This document shows, one piece after another, positions 19,409-28,360 of a stretch of 64,000 nucleotides of DNA; the stretch's first letter is position 1, and every line of letters starts with the position of its first letter. The notes under the pieces are model-generated. The model was not told where the DNA came from. It worked only from the letters and a program-made list of their open reading frames with translations, and made no database searches. The translations under genes were made by a program, and so were the position numbers. This DNA is from Ga0077548 sp035440445 (GTDB lineage Bacteria; Pseudomonadota; Alphaproteobacteria; Rhizobiales; Xanthobacteraceae). Location: NCBI GenBank assembly GCA_035440445.1, contig DAORMJ010000003.1:1-64000 (forward strand), written 5' to 3'.

Positions 19409-21508
19409 TCATTTCGGCAATTTTGGCAGAGGAAACTGCTTCGAGAGAATCGCGGGGTTGACGAGGTAGTCACCGGGCTTGCGACCGCGGCCCGGCGTCG
19501 GGGGAGCGGGACGCAGCCAACCCGCGGCCACAAGTTCGTCGGCAGCGGCGCTCACGTCGTCGGCCTCCGTGAGACCGGGCAACCCGGTGGTACGGCGCAA
19601 CTCGCGAAGGTTGATATTCGCGGGCTTGTTCTTCGTGATCCAACGCGCGAGCGTCGTGGCATTGCGTTCTACTTGCGGCAGAGCGGCGTCACCATACACG
19701 CGCGTCAGCATGTCCATCACATAGTTGTCGCAGAGATTGATCGCAGCTTGCAGCGCTTTGATCGAAACCGCCTGCGGCGTCACTTCGTCCTCCGTGGCGC
19801 TCCACCACAGAGATTCGAGAACAAGCGCGAGACGCAGCACAAGGCCGGGCATTTTGCCCAACGCATTTGCGAGGTTAGTCGAAACAAAACGCTCCTTCTC
19901 TGCATGCGCGATACGCCACTGATTGAACTCGTCGTCAGCGCCGTGTTCGAGCATGAGAACAATCGGTACCGGCTCGCCGTTATCCATGACGAGGGGCAGC
20001 GACGCCAATTTACCGAGCGCCTTCTTGAAGAACGCGACGTTCTCCGCTTTGGCCGGACGTGAGGGAGCGCGACGATCAGGCCAAACAAAGATGAAGCGAG
20101 CCGATAAGCCGTCTTGCGGGCCCTCCATCAACAGGTCGCGGATATGATCGGGCTGAATATTCCCAAGCACACTTACCGCGAGCCGCGCGATGTAAAGCGG
20201 CGCGCTCTGTTTGCGATCTACGCGATACGGACGGCCACCGAAGCCTTCGATCCAAAACGGCTGTGCGTTGCCGCCGTTGTAGCGGACAAAAGAGTTCAGC
20301 CAACCCGCAAGCTCGTCGCGGTAGCTTAGAATCCCGCGAGGATTTCCCGCGACAATCGCAGCAACCGCTTCGGGCGTCGTGTCATTCACAACACACCGCG
20401 GATGCTTGGGCTCCGGTGGTGCCACGGAATTTTCAGGGCGCGCAGGCGGCTCCGTTCCTTCTTCAACCGCTTTCGCGACCGATTTCTCCCACTCCTCCTC
20501 GCGAATGCGGGCAGCTTCGGCGTGCGATTGCCACTGACGGTACCGCTCGTCGAAGTCAGAAGCTTGCTGCTTCTCGATGTGGTGAATTGCAGCGAGTACG
20601 GGATCAGCGGCAGGCGACTTGCCCGACGACGGATCGCCGACGCACGCGCCCCACAAGATGCAAGGCTCGATCCAACCGGGCCAAGGGCTGACGGAGCGCG
20701 CGTTGCCGATCAACGAAGCCGCGGCGACGAACAGAGGAAGAGCAACATAGTCCTCCGGAACGCCTTTCGCTTCTGCCGTGTTCGTCACCTCGTTCAGCCA
20801 CGGGCCGAGAACCGCGAGCGGAAATGCAGGCGGTGCGATGCGCCGTTCCTGCAACACAGAAAGATCAGGCGCGGTCCATTCGCTTGCCGCAGGCTTGGCA
20901 TCGTCGATGAGCTTGCGGATTTCTTGCTCGGTTACGGTAAGGGGCAATGCATCCGCCAAGTCCCAACCTTTTGGCCATGACGGCGGCACATCGACGAACG
21001 AAACGGACTTTGCGCACGCTTCAAGCTTTGCAGCGATCTTGCGCATCGCTTGACGCCCGGGATCGTCGTTATCCGACCACAACACGACATCGCGCTCGCT
21101 CAATACGGTGAAGTCGGACTTGTCAACCGAGTTCGCACCGTTCGCCCACGTCAGAACCGCGAGATGCGGAAAACGAAGGCGCGCGGCGTCTGCGGCCTTC
21201 TCACCTTCGACGAGAAGAACGCGACCGGTTTCGTTCGCGGCAAGAGCATCAAGACCGTACAACGGACGAGGAGCATCCGGTGCCTTCTGCGCCCAACCAA
21301 GCGTGCCATCGGCATATTGAACGCAGACGAACGGCATGAATTGCTTCGCGCCGTCCGCAAGATCGTAGCGGCAAACGTAGAATAGGAGTTCGCCGTTGGC
21401 GTCACGGTACGCATGGCTCGCCGAGGGCAAGCCATGTTTGAAGTGCCGCGTATCCGGCTCCGGAGCGGACTCCGGAACCGGCATCAAGACATTGATCAGG
21501 TTTTCCAT
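19409..21508 (-). CDS. DUF3987-type primase/helicase fusion protein
   Basis: 699 aa from the ATG at 21508, which overlaps the stop of the preceding gene (TGATG). The N-terminal third is TOPRIM-like: VLLVEGEKAADAARL near 110 and VVLWSDNDDPGRQAM near 150. From about 230 on is a DUF3987 region with a P-loop-like GDPSSGKSPAADPVL near 292. The C-terminus is a winged-helix-like segment. Such proteins start replication of plasmids, phages and satellites, and in this setting it should be the replication protein of the excised element. Confidence 0.85.
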   Translation of the reverse strand: MENLINVLMPVPESAPEPDTRHFKHGLPSASHAYRDANGELLFYVCRYDLADGAKQFMPFVCVQYADGTLGWAQKAPDAPRPLYGLDALAANETGRVLLVEGEKAADAARLRFPHLAVLTWANGANSVDKSDFTVLSERDVVLWSDNDDPGRQAMRKIAAKLEACAKSVSFVDVPPSWPKGWDLADALPLTVTEQEIRKLIDDAKPAASEWTAPDLSVLQERRIAPPAFPLAVLGPWLNEVTNTAEAKGVPEDYVALPLFVAAASLIGNARSVSPWPGWIEPCILWGACVGDPSSGKSPAADPVLAAIHHIEKQQASDFDERYRQWQSHAEAARIREEEWEKSVAKAVEEGTEPPARPENSVAPPEPKHPRCVVNDTTPEAVAAIVAGNPRGILSYRDELAGWLNSFVRYNGGNAQPFWIEGFGGRPYRVDRKQSAPLYIARLAVSVLGNIQPDHIRDLLMEGPQDGLSARFIFVWPDRRAPSRPAKAENVAFFKKALGKLASLPLVMDNGEPVPIVLMLEHGADDEFNQWRIAHAEKERFVSTNLANALGKMPGLVLRLALVLESLWWSATEDEVTPQAVSIKALQAAINLCDNYVMDMLTRVYGDAALPQVERNATTLARWITKNKPANINLRELRRTTGLPGLTEADDVSAAADELVAAGWLRPAPPTPGRGRKPGDYLVNPAILSKQFPLPKLPK

Positions 21509-21834
21509 CACGACACCTGATCGAGATCGAGATAGTCCGCGAGCCATTTCGCCGCCGCGTAGTACGACGGGAAATCGCAGAGGTAGGCGACGAGGCTGAT
21601 CAGGTCATTGCCGCCCACACCGCAGGCGAAATCCGCCCAACGGCCCGAAGCCAAATTGACTTTGAAGCTGCCGAGAGACTTGTCGTTACGGCGCGGATTG
21701 ATCGCGACGTATTCGGTGCCGATAACCTTGCCGTTAGGCGCAAGCATGCGGACGATACGGAGAGCATCGCGCTTCGCCGCATCCTTGATGAAGGCATAGT
21801 CGAGGTAGCGGGGGGAGCGGGTGAAGTGATTCAT
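21508..21834 (-). CDS. small primase-associated protein
   Basis: 108 aa from the ATG at 21834, overlapping the alpA stop (TAATG). The core NPRRNDKSLGSFKVNLASGRWADFACGVGGNDLISLVAYL matches the N-terminal zinc-finger-like region of phage/plasmid primases, but only one Cys of a finger is evident. In relatives this segment is often fused to the TOPRIM domain; here it is a separate gene directly before the DUF3987 gene and probably works with it. Confidence 0.72.
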   Translation of the reverse strand: MNHFTRSPRYLDYAFIKDAAKRDALRIVRMLAPNGKVIGTEYVAINPRRNDKSLGSFKVNLASGRWADFACGVGGNDLISLVAYLCDFPSYYAAAKWLADYLDLDQVS

Positions 21835-22049
21835 TACTTCACCTCCTTCACCGCGCGGCGAACGCGATCTTGCGTGTACGTATTGAGATCGGCGATGCGG
21901 TAGCCAATCGCGCCACGGCCAAGCTTGACGTAGTTCGGGCCGTCGCCGCGGCAACGCATCTTGGCGAGCGTCGAAGCAGAGAGGCCGATGTAGCGGGCAG
22001 CTTCCTTGGGGCGCAGGATGCGCGCCAAGTCGTTCAGAGTGTTGGTCAT
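21834..22049 (-). CDS. AlpA-family HTH regulator/excisionase
   Basis: 71 aa. RPKEAARYIGLSASTLAKMRCRG is the AlpA/MerR-like helix-turn-helix; the GPNYVKLGRGAIGYRIADLNTYT ending is the typical second half. Such proteins act as excisionase-like factors or activators of integrase and replication genes in P4-type satellites. First gene of a tightly overlapping set (alpA, primase-like, DUF3987). An intrinsic-terminator-like hairpin lies only 18 bp before its start codon. Confidence 0.85.
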   Translation of the reverse strand: MTNTLNDLARILRPKEAARYIGLSASTLAKMRCRGDGPNYVKLGRGAIGYRIADLNTYTQDRVRRAVKEVK

Positions 22050-22067
22050 GGAAATGTTCCGGAAAAC

Positions 22068-22104
22068 AAAAAGCCCGCCGCGGCGAACCGAGACGGGCTT
22101 TTTT
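22068..22104 (-). terminator. terminator-like hairpin in the alpA leader
   Basis: AAAAAGCCCG (22068-22077) pairs with CGGGCTTTTT (22094-22103). On the minus strand the stem is followed by TTTTT, and the alpA ATG comes 18 bp later. The symmetric A/T flanks would let it act in both directions. Confidence 0.7.
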
Positions 22105-22172
22105 GAATCGACGGCGGTGCGCGAACCGCCGAAGATGAAGAGGGCGGTCCGCTCGCGCGCGGAAATTGGAAT

Positions 22173-22206
22173 AAAAAAACCGCCGCGGAATTTCCGGGCG
22201 GTTTCA
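22173..22206 (-). terminator. intrinsic terminator, repeat unit 1
   Basis: On the minus strand AACCGCC pairs with GGCGGTT, followed by a run of seven T. Lies in the first copy of the roughly 180-bp tandem duplication between the integrase gene and alpA. Confidence 0.72.
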
Positions 22207-22516
22207 ACTTCGCTCGCAGTTAAACGAGCCTGACATTTCCGACATTGCGCGTATTTCGATGGCGGTCAATAGCCAACGAGTTCAGCGGTGTCGTCATTTT
22301 GGCGATTGACGCCGAGAGCGCGGCTCCGTCAGCGCGAAGCACGCATCGAAACGAAAAGACCGCCGCGGGATTACCGGGCGGTCATTGCGACTTCGGTCAC
22401 ACCTTCGACCAATGCCATTTCGGACATAAACGGTGTTTTTCAGTTCCGGTCAATAGCAATCGTGTTCAAGCGAGTTATCATTTTGACAGTTGACGCCGAG
22501 CAGATCGTCTCGTCAG
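22180..22516. repeat. diverged tandem duplication (about 180-bp unit)
   Basis: Unit 1 starts at 22180 and unit 2 at 22360 with the same ACCGCCGCGG-N-TT-CCGGGCGGT hairpin. Later landmarks also recur: GGTCAATAGC at 22264 and 22448 and GTTGACGCCGAG or ATTGACGCCGAG near 22305 and 22489. The offset drifts from 180 to 184 bp by small indels. The second copy runs into the integrase stop. No gene is seen in 22050-22512. Confidence 0.7.
22353..22383 (-). terminator. intrinsic terminator, repeat unit 2
   Basis: On the minus strand GACCGCC pairs with GGCGGTC, followed by TTTT. First terminator-like structure after the integrase gene, which ends 130 bp upstream on that strand. Confidence 0.65.
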
Positions 22517-23719
22517 CCCGCCTTGCGCAGAATTACTTTTGCATCCGCTTTGCCGGACATGCGCGCAGACATTGCCTCGCCTAAGCGATCAGCCGCGGCT
22601 TTACCCGCTTCCTTCACATCGTTCACGTAGCGCTGCGCCATCGCGAGCGACTTGTGGCCGNNNNNNNNNNTCCTTCAACACGAACGCAGACGCGCCATCC
22701 TGCGCAATCATAGTTGCGCCGGTGTGCCGCCAATCGTGGCCGTGCGCATCCGTGAGCCCCGCTGCGTCACGCAGAACGGCCCACGCGCGCTTGTAGGTCG
22801 CGAGCGAGATAGGCTTATCGGCCTTCGCCCCGCAGCAAACGAATGGGCCGCCCTGATCAAGAGTTGCAAGATACTGAGCGACCGCCGCACCAATGGGCAC
22901 AACTCGGAATCCGCCCTTGCCGGTTGGCAGCCGGATTTCTCGCCGTTCAAGATCGATCATCGACCACTGTAACGACAGAACTTCGCCCCGCCGCATCGTC
23001 GTCAGGACAAGTAGCCGGAATGCAACGTACACGCCTTTCGGATAACGTCCCGAACGCTCGCCTGCATCGAGTGCGGCACCGAAGGCTGCGATCTCATTTC
23101 GCGAAAATACGCGCTCACGGGCCTTGGTCGGAAACTTCGAGATGCCCTGACAAGGATTGTCGGCGCGAAGCTCCCACTCAATAGAGGCGACCGACATTGC
23201 CTTGGAAAAGTAAGCAAGCGCGAGATTGCCCTCAGATTTCCGGTCAGCGAACTTCGCGTGCCAAGCCTTGATTTCGGCGCGGGACAGTTCCGCGACCTTG
23301 CAGGAGCCGAAGGCGGGGAGAATGTTCTTCTCGATGTGGCGCAGCACTTCACGCTTTGTGGTTTCCGCGTAGTGGGCGGGCACGTACTCGGCAACGAAAC
23401 GCGCAAGCATCTCCGCCACGGTGGCTTGTTGCCGTTGCTTTTGGCGGGCAGCGAGCGGGTCGCCGCCGAGCGCAATCTCGGCGAGTTTCGCCTTCGCGAG
23501 AGCGCGAGCCTGACCCGGATCAAGCTTGTCGGTCTTGCCGATAGTCATGCGCTTCTTGTTCGTGCGCCGCCCGCCTGCGCCGGGACGAAACTCCACGATC
23601 CAAGACATCACCCCCGTCGGGTACACCTTGATACCAAAGCCCTTGAGATCGTCGTCGTACTCGATATAGGGCGTTGCCTGCGGTTCGAGCGCATCGACGG
23701 TTCGTTGCGTAAGCTTCAT
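22513..23719 (-). CDS. int: tyrosine-type integrase (interrupted by a 10-N gap)
   Basis: Start ATG at 23719 (MKLTQRTVDALEP). N-terminal DUF4102/arm-binding-like domain to about residue 90, core-binding domain 90-190, catalytic domain from about 200. Catalytic Arg in TTMRRGEVLSLQW and HxxR in HGHDWRHTGATM lie before the gap at 22661-22670. The GHKS box and the tyrosine (MAQRYVNDV) lie after it in another frame, because the N run has an arbitrary length. The reading after the gap ends at the TGA at 22513-22515. With that correction all catalytic residues are present, so the gene is probably intact. Confidence 0.9.
22661..22670. other. assembly gap (10 N) inside the integrase gene
   Basis: The frame shifts across it, but the protein on both sides continues the same family, so the true missing length differs from 10. 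Confidence 0.97.
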
Positions 23720-23722
23720 TGA

Positions 23723-23743
23723 AGTAGCCACCAAGTCGCCACC
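23723..23743. repeat. paired 10-bp repeats, candidate integrase arm sites (right end)
   Basis: AGTAGCCACC (23723-23732) and AGTCGCCACC (23734-23743), 11 bp apart, just upstream of the integrase start codon. They match the pair at 12104-12124. Their place over the integrase leader would also allow autoregulation. Confidence 0.55.
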
Positions 23744-23857
23744 GTGAAGGAATTTCACGGAATAGGGTGGAACAACGCTCCAACGAAATGCTAAGCGGAT
23801 CAATAGGGTAGGTAACAGAAAGAAACGTTCGGCAACGCTTGGTAAGGGTTGAGCCCT

Positions 23858-23907
23858 GACTACGAATCTGGGGGTCGGGAGTTCGAATCTCTCCGAGCGC
23901 GCCATTT
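23858..23907 (+). repeat. attachment site attR (50-bp direct repeat)
   Basis: Second copy of the tRNA-Arg 3' segment, identical to 11992-12041. It lacks the 5' half of the tRNA and so is not a functional gene. From here to 24083 I see no gene. Confidence 0.96.
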
Positions 23908-24083
23908 CTCTATTTATTTTCAGACCCGAACATCCGCCTCTGGCGTTGCAAGCCACTGCCTGAACGGCATGCCGTGCATGCGGCCCAAGGGCTTGGCGCG
24001 AGCGCTACCGTCCGCAGAGCCGCGAACCCGATCCGTCAGAATCCGATCCACAACAGAGAGCCGTTCGCAGAGAGCCAAAAATA

Positions 24084-24123
24084 GTTGACATGGAAATCAT
24101 ATCGAACTAGTTTCCATGTCAAC
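24084..24123 (+). promoter_or_regulatory. promoter and palindromic operator of the marR gene
   Basis: GTTGACATGGAAA (24084-24096) and TTTCCATGTCAAC (24111-24123) form a perfect 13-bp inverted repeat with a 14-bp centre. The left arm contains TTGACA (-35), and a weak -10 (TAGTTT) lies 17 bp on, so a bound dimer would cover the promoter. The ATG follows 14 bp after the operator: autorepression is likely. Confidence 0.85.
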
Positions 24124-24137
24124 TAAATGGAGGCGTG

Positions 24138-24596
24138 ATGACGCGCGCGGGCGTGCCGACGCTGGAATCGCATCTGGGCTATTGGCTGCGGTTCGTCTCG
24201 AACCATGTTTCGGCAAGCTTCGCCCGAAAGATGGCCGCGGAAGATGTGAGCGTGGCGGAGTGGGTGGTAATGCGCGTTCTGTTCGAGCGCGGCGCCATTG
24301 CGCCGAGCCGCCTCGCCGACGAGATCGGCATGACGCGCGGCGGCATCACCAAAATAGCCAATCGCTTGATCGGGCGAAAGCTGCTCCTGCGTGCCGACAG
24401 CGCCGAAGACGGAAGGGCGCAGACGCTCGCGCTTTCGGCGGCCGGTGCAAGGCTGGTCCCGAAGCTTGCGGCCTTGGCAGACGAGAATGAGCGGGAGTTT
24501 TTCGCAGACCTTTCGGAGCGGGAGCGAAGGCAGCTCGAGCGCACCCTCAGATCAATCGTCAAGCGGCGTGGCCTCAAGTCCGTTCCGGTCGAATAG
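24138..24596 (+). CDS. MarR-family transcriptional regulator
   Basis: 152 aa from the ATG at 24138 (GGAGG at 24129-24133). Winged-helix core: VAEWVVMRVLFERG, the HTH SRLADEIGMTRGGITKIANRLIGRKLL and the wing RADSAEDGRAQTLALSAAG with the conserved D-x-R. It precedes the DUF1398 gene by 17 bp, so both probably form one autoregulated operon. The ligand is unknown. Confidence 0.88.
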   Translation: MTRAGVPTLESHLGYWLRFVSNHVSASFARKMAAEDVSVAEWVVMRVLFERGAIAPSRLADEIGMTRGGITKIANRLIGRKLLLRADSAEDGRAQTLALSAAGARLVPKLAALADENEREFFADLSERERRQLERTLRSIVKRRGLKSVPVE

Positions 24597-24613
24597 CCGC
24601 AGGAGGAACAGCA

Positions 24614-25021
24614 ATGGATTCAGTTGCAATGTCGGTCGCGCGCGTTTGTCTGGCTGCGTCTTATGACGGAACGCTGACGTTTCCGCAGGTCGTCGGCAAA
24701 CTCGCCGAAGCCGGGTTCGAAAGTTATGCGATAGACTTTCGCCACGCCACGGCGCGCTATTATCGGCCGGACGGCGATAGCATGGAGTTGAAGGCACATC
24801 GGTACGATGTATCCATCCCGGAAGTTTTCGATGCCGCGGCCGTGCAGGCAGCGATTGGCGAAGCGCAAAGATTGGCGCCGGGCTACACCTATGACGGATT
24901 TTGCCGGAAGGTGATGGCCGCAGGCTGCACCGGGTATGTCGTATCGTTTCCGGGCAGGCGGGCTGTATATTCGGGGCGCACAGCGCAGACCCATGTGGAG
25001 GAATTTCCGCAGCAGGGCTGA
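24614..25021 (+). CDS. DUF1398 family protein
   Basis: 135 aa, cytosolic. The pattern LTFPQVVGKLAEAGFESYAIDFRHATARYYRPDGDS and the C-terminal Y-D-G-F-C / G-C-T-G-Y-VVSFPGRRAVYSGR segment are those of DUF1398 (YcgX-like). No enzymatic role is known. Strong Shine-Dalgarno AGGAGG upstream; in operon with the MarR regulator. Confidence 0.8.
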   Translation: MDSVAMSVARVCLAASYDGTLTFPQVVGKLAEAGFESYAIDFRHATARYYRPDGDSMELKAHRYDVSIPEVFDAAAVQAAIGEAQRLAPGYTYDGFCRKVMAAGCTGYVVSFPGRRAVYSGRTAQTHVEEFPQQG

Positions 25022-25087
25022 AGCTTCGCAATCCGGTCGCTCTTTTAACGTCTCACACGCCGGAGCGATCGATCGCTGCGCGAGCGG

Positions 25088-26263
25088 CTAGGGCGCGCGG
25101 CGATTGCCTGCGATGCCGGCGGGAATATCGGCCACGCGAATGCGGTCGCGGCCCTGCCGTTTTGCTTCATAAAGGGCCGCGTCGGCGCGGCGCATGGCGT
25201 CGCCCAGCATTTCACCGGGCAGAATTTCGCTGACGCCGCCGCTGACCGTGAAGGCGGGCAGATCGGGGTGACCTTGTGCGGCGGCGATCCGCACCGCTTC
25301 CGCGCTCAGGCGCGCAACGTCCCGCGTCGTGCGCTCGGCCAGCACGGCGAATTCCTCGCCTCCGATTCTGCCGATCACTGACGCGGTCGGCAGCCTTTCG
25401 CGGAGCAATTGCGCGAAGCTGCGGATCACGCGGTCGCCGGCGGCGTGTCCCAACGTGTCGTTAATGTCCTTGAAGTGATCGAGATCGAACACGGTGACGC
25501 AGACCGGCCCGCGAAATTGCGCGGCGCGCGAGAGCACCCGTGCGGCGTGAAGATCGAAACCGCGGCGGTTCGCAAGTCCGGAGAGCGCATCGGTTTCGGA
25601 TGCGCTTCTGGTTTCGCGAATGATGTCCTGCACGGTGACGAGAAGCACGAGCAATCCGGTCGCGGTCAACAGGATGCCGGTGCTTGCCTGCGAAAGCAGC
25701 GCATAGATGCTCGCGGTGTATTCCGCTGCCGTTCGTCCCGAACCGAAGCCGACGGCAAGAAACGACTTCGCCGGAAAATGCAGGGCGACGATGCCGAACA
25801 GCGTCATTGCCGCGACTTCGAGCGCGCCGCCGCGATGCGCGGAGAAAATCACCCAGCACGACAGTGCCGCGGCAAAGAAGAACGGCAACTGGAACAAGAA
25901 CTCATAAGGAAGGGTGTTGCGTTCGCCGTCCCACAGCATCCAGCGCATCAGAACCGCGCCAAGAAAAATCGCGGCGGCGGCTTTCCATGGCGCCGGCCTG
26001 CCGTAAAAAATCGCGAGCGCGATCGGCATGGCGAGCAGCCCCGCCATGAAGCTGAAATAGCTTGCGATCATGAAAGGCTCCGGCCAGCGAAACAGCGGCA
26101 GCAGAAATTCGCTGATCGGCGTCAGCATGCCGATCACATAGCTGATGCTGAATCCCGCTGCGCGGCGGTGGCTCGGATTGGCGAAGGCGATCACGGCAAA
26201 GCTTGCCGCGAACAACGCGGCAACGGCGATATTCACCACCAATGCGAACGAGGCACCCTGCAT
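25088..26263 (-). CDS. membrane-anchored GGDEF diguanylate cyclase
   Basis: 391 aa from the ATG at 26263; the frame stays open to 26455 but that part is polar and divergent-promoter-like. About six TM segments (10-215) form an uncharacterised membrane sensor module, followed by a GGDEF domain (from about 225): TDALSGLANRRGFD, FDLDHFKDINDTLGHAAGD and the active-site GGEEF in GRIGGEEFAVLA. No RxxD inhibitory site precedes GGEEF. It should make c-di-GMP from GTP. Divergent from the Kef-type gene. Confidence 0.87.
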   Translation of the reverse strand: MQGASFALVVNIAVAALFAASFAVIAFANPSHRRAAGFSISYVIGMLTPISEFLLPLFRWPEPFMIASYFSFMAGLLAMPIALAIFYGRPAPWKAAAAIFLGAVLMRWMLWDGERNTLPYEFLFQLPFFFAAALSCWVIFSAHRGGALEVAAMTLFGIVALHFPAKSFLAVGFGSGRTAAEYTASIYALLSQASTGILLTATGLLVLLVTVQDIIRETRSASETDALSGLANRRGFDLHAARVLSRAAQFRGPVCVTVFDLDHFKDINDTLGHAAGDRVIRSFAQLLRERLPTASVIGRIGGEEFAVLAERTTRDVARLSAEAVRIAAAQGHPDLPAFTVSGGVSEILPGEMLGDAMRRADAALYEAKRQGRDRIRVADIPAGIAGNRRAP

Positions 26264-26508
26264 GGCCGACCGTTTCTTTTTTGCCTTTGCGGCCGCTTCT
26301 AGTGGAATTTTGCCAATAAATCGTTCATTGGCCGGCGGCTCGGCAGGGGTTAAGGCGTTGCTAACCTTGCGCCTCGGTGGGGCATCGAGAGCGCCTGGAA
26401 GCAACCGCTCGCGCGCCGGCAGCTTTGTCCTGTAAGACGTTTTCCGATGCTGCAAGGGCGTGCAATTCTGGCTGCCCGCTTCATGAGTCTCGAACCGGAG
26501 CTTTGCCG

Positions 26509-28305
26509 ATGGCCGCCGACGCGCATACCGGCTCCCAACTCGTACAGGTCGTGGCCCTGCTGGCGGCCGGTGTCATTGCCGTGCCGATTTTCAAGCGGAT
26601 CGGGCTCGGTTCCGTCCTCGGCTATCTTGCCGCCGGCGTTGTGATCGGCCCCTTCGGCCTCCGGCTGTTTTCGGACCCGCAGGCGATCCTGCATATCGCC
26701 GAACTTGGCGTCGTGATGTTTCTCTTCGTCATCGGCCTCGAAATGCAGCCCTCGCGGTTGTGGAGCCTGCGCAAGGAAATATTCGGCCTTGGTGTCGCGC
26801 AGGTGGCTTTCTGCAGTCTGTTGCTCACCGGCATCGGCATGCTCTGGGGACTGTCGCCGCTGGTGTCATTCTTCGCGGCAGCGGGCTTCGTGCTGACCTC
26901 GACCGCGACGGTGATGCAATTGCTGGATGAGCGCCGCGAGGTTTCTTCGCCGCGCGGCCAGCGCATTGTCTCCATTCTGCTGCTCGAAGACCTCGCGATC
27001 GTGCCGCTTCTGGTCGCGGTGACGCTGCTGACGCCCGGCGCCGCCAAGCTCGCGCCGAGCGAGTTCTGGCAGGCGATCGGCATTGCCGCGGGTTCGGTTG
27101 CCTTGCTGGTCGCGGCCGGGCTGTGGCTGCTGAACCCGTTTTTTCGCTTTCTCGCGGCCTCCCAGGCGCGCGAGGTAATGACGGCCGCTGCGCTATTGGT
27201 CGTGCTTGGTGCCGCACTCGGCATGCAGATCGGCGGCCTGTCGATGGCGATGGGTGCGTTTCTGGCGGGCGTGCTGCTTTCCGAATCGAGCTTCCGCCAT
27301 CAGCTGGAGGCCGACATCGAGCCGTTCCGCGGCATTCTGCTTGGGCTGTTCTTCCTCGCCGTCGGCATGTCGATCGACCTGATGCTGATGGCGAAGCAGT
27401 GGCCGCTTATTCTTGCGGGCACGCTTTCGTTCATGGTGGTCAAGGCGATCGGCATTTATGCGGTAGCGCGTATCCGCAGCAAACATGGCGAAGGCCTCTA
27501 TCGCGCGGCGATGATGGCGCAGGGCGGCGAGTTCGCCTTCGTGCTTTATTCCGCCGCGACACAGGCCGGGATCTTCACGACCGAAATCAACGCAATGATG
27601 ACGGCGGCCGTTATCGTCTCCATGGCACTGACGCCGCTTCTTGTCTTCGGGCTTCGCTTCGTCATGCCCAAAGAAAAAGAATCGATGGACGGCATCGACG
27701 CCGCCGAGGATCTTTCCGGCAGCGTGCTCATCATCGGCTTCGGGCGGTTCGGCCAGATCGTGAGCCAGCCGCTGCTCGCGCGCGGGATCGATATTTCGCT
27801 GATCGATAACCAGACCCAGATCATCAAGGACGCCGGCGATTTCGGTTTCAAAGTCTATTATGGCGACGGCACGCAGCTTCACACCTTGCATGCGGCAGGT
27901 GCGGGAAGGGCGCAGGCGATCCTCGTCTGCATCAACGATCCCGCGGCCGCGACCAAGATCGTCGAACTGGTGAAGCACGAATTTCCGCTCGTGAAAGTGA
28001 TGGTGCGCGCCTTCGACCGCGAACACGCAATCGATCTGGTTCGCGCGGGCGTGGATTATCAGGTGCGCGAAGTCCTGCATTCGGCGGTCGTTTTCGGCCG
28101 CAATGCGCTGAAAGAGCTGGGCGTGCCAGATGAGGAAGTTGACGAGGTGATGGAGGAAGTGATCCGCGACGATCGCGAACGCTTCGAGATGCAGATCGTC
28201 GGCGGCATCTATGCCGGACGGCAGCTCATTCGTGGGAATCTCGCCGCCGTCACCGGCAAGAAAGCGCCTGAACAGGAAGAAGGCACCACCGCGACCGCGT
28301 CCTGA
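26509..28305 (+). CDS. Kef-type monovalent cation/proton antiporter (CPA2) with TrkA-N domain
   Basis: 598 aa from the ATG at 26509. Residues 5-390 hold about 12 TMs of the Na_H_Exchanger fold (LGYLAAGVVIGPFGL near 38, LEMQPSRLW near 75, GGEFAFVLYSAATQAG near 345). Residues 405-530 are an RCK/TrkA-N Rossmann domain (VLIIGFGRFGQIVSQPLLARGIDISLID). Likely potassium efflux or pH control. KefB versus KefC cannot be decided; no KefF/KefG partner is adjacent. Confidence 0.88.
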   Translation: MAADAHTGSQLVQVVALLAAGVIAVPIFKRIGLGSVLGYLAAGVVIGPFGLRLFSDPQAILHIAELGVVMFLFVIGLEMQPSRLWSLRKEIFGLGVAQVAFCSLLLTGIGMLWGLSPLVSFFAAAGFVLTSTATVMQLLDERREVSSPRGQRIVSILLLEDLAIVPLLVAVTLLTPGAAKLAPSEFWQAIGIAAGSVALLVAAGLWLLNPFFRFLAASQAREVMTAAALLVVLGAALGMQIGGLSMAMGAFLAGVLLSESSFRHQLEADIEPFRGILLGLFFLAVGMSIDLMLMAKQWPLILAGTLSFMVVKAIGIYAVARIRSKHGEGLYRAAMMAQGGEFAFVLYSAATQAGIFTTEINAMMTAAVIVSMALTPLLVFGLRFVMPKEKESMDGIDAAEDLSGSVLIIGFGRFGQIVSQPLLARGIDISLIDNQTQIIKDAGDFGFKVYYGDGTQLHTLHAAGAGRAQAILVCINDPAAATKIVELVKHEFPLVKVMVRAFDREHAIDLVRAGVDYQVREVLHSAVVFGRNALKELGVPDEEVDEVMEEVIRDDRERFEMQIVGGIYAGRQLIRGNLAAVTGKKAPEQEEGTTATAS

Positions 28306-28311
28306 AACAAA

Positions 28312-28339
28312 AAAACGGCCGCTGACAAGCGGCCGTTTT
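28312..28339. terminator. bidirectional intrinsic terminator
   Basis: AAAACGGCCGCT and AGCGGCCGTTTT form a perfect 12-bp stem with a 4-nt loop between the convergent Kef-type and DUF992 genes; A and T runs on both sides make it work both ways. Confidence 0.88.
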
Positions 28340-28360
28340 CCTTGGTGCAGATTGGAATGT

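Noticed and set aside
22180..22516. CRISPR-like repeats
   Set aside because: Only two long, diverged units containing terminators; no short regular repeats with spacers and no cas genes in the window.
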